Source: Bacillota bacterium (GTDB lineage: Bacteria > Bacillota > Clostridia > Acetivibrionales > JAKOSZ01). Taken from it: DNA of 6,339 nucleotides. Below are positions 5,309-6,339 of the stretch, one piece after another; the first letter of the stretch is position 1; every line of letters starts with the position of its first letter. The translations under genes were made by a program, and so were the position numbers. Location of the stretch: the NCBI GenBank assembly GCA_029776555.1, contig JAKOSZ010000239.1, forward strand, positions 1 to 6,339, in the 5' to 3' direction. Under the pieces are notes generated by a model that saw only the letters and a list, made by a program, of their open reading frames with translations, did no database searches and was not told the DNA's origin.

Positions 5309-6244
5309 ATGGTTAAAATTAAGAGGGGTCCGGTGGAGATTTTCATAAACCGCAGCGGAGAAATAAGGTCAGGCTGGAAGGTTGGCCTTATACTCGCCAT
5401 GTTTCTTCTGGGACAGACCATATCCAACTACAGCGCCGGCATACTTTTCAGCGCCGGGCTGGTGTTCTACCTGCTGGTAATCGGAAGTCCCATAGAAAAC
5501 CTCTTTACTCCCTACCCGGAAGCCTATATGGGGCTGGATTACGCCCTGCGCCTGCTGTCTGCCCTGTGCCTGTTCGGGGCGGTAGTGTTCGTCCTTAAAA
5601 TCGTGGACAAAAAAAGTTTAAAAAGCATTGGGCTAAAGAGTTTAAAGTCAGGTTATAAAGACCTCTTTTACGGCCTTTTACTTGGGGCCGTCTCCTTAAC
5701 CGCTGTATTTCTGGTACTGTTCTTAACGGATAACGTAACCGTCGAGAGAGAAGACTCTGCCTTGCTTTTAACACTGCTGACCGGCCTTGTCCAGTTTGCC
5801 TTTCTGGCTGTGAGCCAGGAGCTCTTTGCCAGGGGATACTGCATGACCGCCTTTCAGAAGACGGGCAAAACCTGGCTTTCGGTACTGCTGTCCTCAGCCC
5901 TGTTTATGGCTGTATATACGCTGAACTCTGATGTCAGCCCCCTTTACGCTCTAAATGTATTCCTGGAGGGCATACTGCTGGCTTTCATGTTTGTACGCAC
6001 CGGGAGCGTATGGATGCCAATAGGCTTCCGCATATCCTGGGACTTTCTCCAGGGCTGCGTTTTCGGCTTCCCCGTGGACGGCGTGGTCTACGGGCCGGTT
6101 TACAGTTCATGGTCCCTGGACGAGAACCTTTTAAACGGCGGCTTTTACGGACCTGTGGGCGGGCTTTTGATAACAGCGGCGCTTATTCTAAGCTTTATCC
6201 CGGTACGGTACTTTCCGCCGCAGGGTGATGGACAGCGCAGGTAG
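5309..6244 (+). CDS. CPBP (CAAX protease/bacteriocin-processing) family membrane protein with replaced catalytic residues
   Basis: 311 residues from ATG 5309, an integral membrane protein with about eight or nine hydrophobic segments (roughly 24-59 as two, 76-99, 118-139, 150-170, 189-205, 211-232, 235-254, 277-299). The family (Rce1/Abi/CPBP) is glutamate-type intramembrane proteases with motifs EExxxR, FxxxH and HxxxN/D. Here motif 1 reads Q170-E-L-F-A-R175, motif 2 F199-M-A-V-Y203, and motif 3 R241-I-S-W-D245 within PIGFRISWDF. The surrounding sequence (SPLYALNVFLEGILLAF, RTGSVWMPIGF, FLQGCVFGFPVDG) matches the subfamily in which I expect FHFAWNF and GLLH-type motifs. The first Glu and both His are therefore lost, while Glu171 and Arg175 remain. 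The reading frame is intact and the promoter and ribosome site look good, so it is probably expressed as a non-proteolytic or altered relative. Target and role are unknown. Confidence 0.88.
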   Translation: MVKIKRGPVEIFINRSGEIRSGWKVGLILAMFLLGQTISNYSAGILFSAGLVFYLLVIGSPIENLFTPYPEAYMGLDYALRLLSALCLFGAVVFVLKIVDKKSLKSIGLKSLKSGYKDLFYGLLLGAVSLTAVFLVLFLTDNVTVEREDSALLLTLLTGLVQFAFLAVSQELFARGYCMTAFQKTGKTWLSVLLSSALFMAVYTLNSDVSPLYALNVFLEGILLAFMFVRTGSVWMPIGFRISWDFLQGCVFGFPVDGVVYGPVYSSWSLDENLLNGGFYGPVGGLLITAALILSFIPVRYFPPQGDGQRR

Positions 6245-6339
6245 TTTAAAGGTGGGGGACAGCGCCTGGAACAAGGCGCATTTAATGATGGGCAACTACC
6301 ACCTTTGGATAGACGCAAGCAGTAAGTTAAGGATAATGA
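6228..6339 (+). CDS. Start of an unidentified gene, truncated by the right edge
   Basis: A frame open to the window end gives 37 residues from ATG 6228 and overlaps the last 17 bases of the CPBP-family gene, suggesting translational coupling. The visible stretch VGDSAWNKAHLMMGNYHLW followed by IDASSKLRIM looks like real protein, and I have a loose memory of similar GDSAWN...LGSYHLWVDA... stretches in phage-related or surface hypothetical proteins. The start is uncertain: ATG 6228 has only AGGGTG directly abutting it, and GTG 6252 and ATG 6285/6288 are in-frame alternatives without good ribosome sites. No function is proposed. Confidence 0.45.
   Translation, partial: MDSAGSLKVGDSAWNKAHLMMGNYHLWIDASSKLRIM

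Noticed and set aside
6010..6228. Plus-strand 72-codon frame inside the CPBP-family gene
   Set aside because: It is an arginine-rich shadow in another frame of a well-supported membrane-protein gene.

Overview
The window looks like chromosomal DNA from a spore-forming, fairly high-G+C member of the Bacillota, most like the Desulfotomaculum/Pelotomaculum side of the Clostridia. The grounds are frequent AGG (Arg) and ATA (Ile) codons in GC-rich genes, strong GGAGG-type ribosome binding sites, LysM and spore-type wall proteins, candidate sporulation sigma-factor promoters, and an intergenic repeat built on GGGACGGTTCTT that I recall from this group. The genus is a guess from memory.

Layout: (1) 1-1841 is the 3' part of a glycoside hydrolase family 2 beta-galactosidase (LacZ type) that runs in from the left edge and keeps both catalytic glutamates. 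(2) 1842-2196 is an intergenic stretch packed with hairpin-forming GGGACGGTTCTT repeats: a 69-bp unit present twice 141 bp apart, a 14-bp and a 25-bp tandem duplication between them, then a terminator-like hairpin and a candidate sigma-G promoter. (3) 2197-3576 is a four-LysM wall-binding protein with an N-terminal membrane anchor and a C-terminal domain of unknown function. (4) 3596-4885, minus strand and convergent with the previous gene, is a PG_binding_1 + LysM + M14 peptidase-fold protein resembling gamma-D-glutamyl-diamino acid endopeptidase I, but with zinc-ligand and catalytic residues replaced. (5) 4886-5308 is a divergent intergenic region with about five degenerate ~33-bp repeats and an extended -10 promoter. 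(6) 5309-6244 is a CPBP/CAAX-protease-family membrane protein whose catalytic residues are also replaced. (7) An overlapping reading frame of unknown function starts near 6228 and runs off the right edge.

The middle genes suggest a cell-wall or spore-envelope locus: two LysM proteins face each other, one with a sigma-G-like promoter and the other with a weaker sigma-E-like candidate. The most notable observation is that two neighbouring genes keep the fold signatures of proteases (M14 and CPBP) while each has lost several active-site residues, so both look like pseudoenzymes with intact open reading frames. The beta-galactosidase shows no functional link to the rest.
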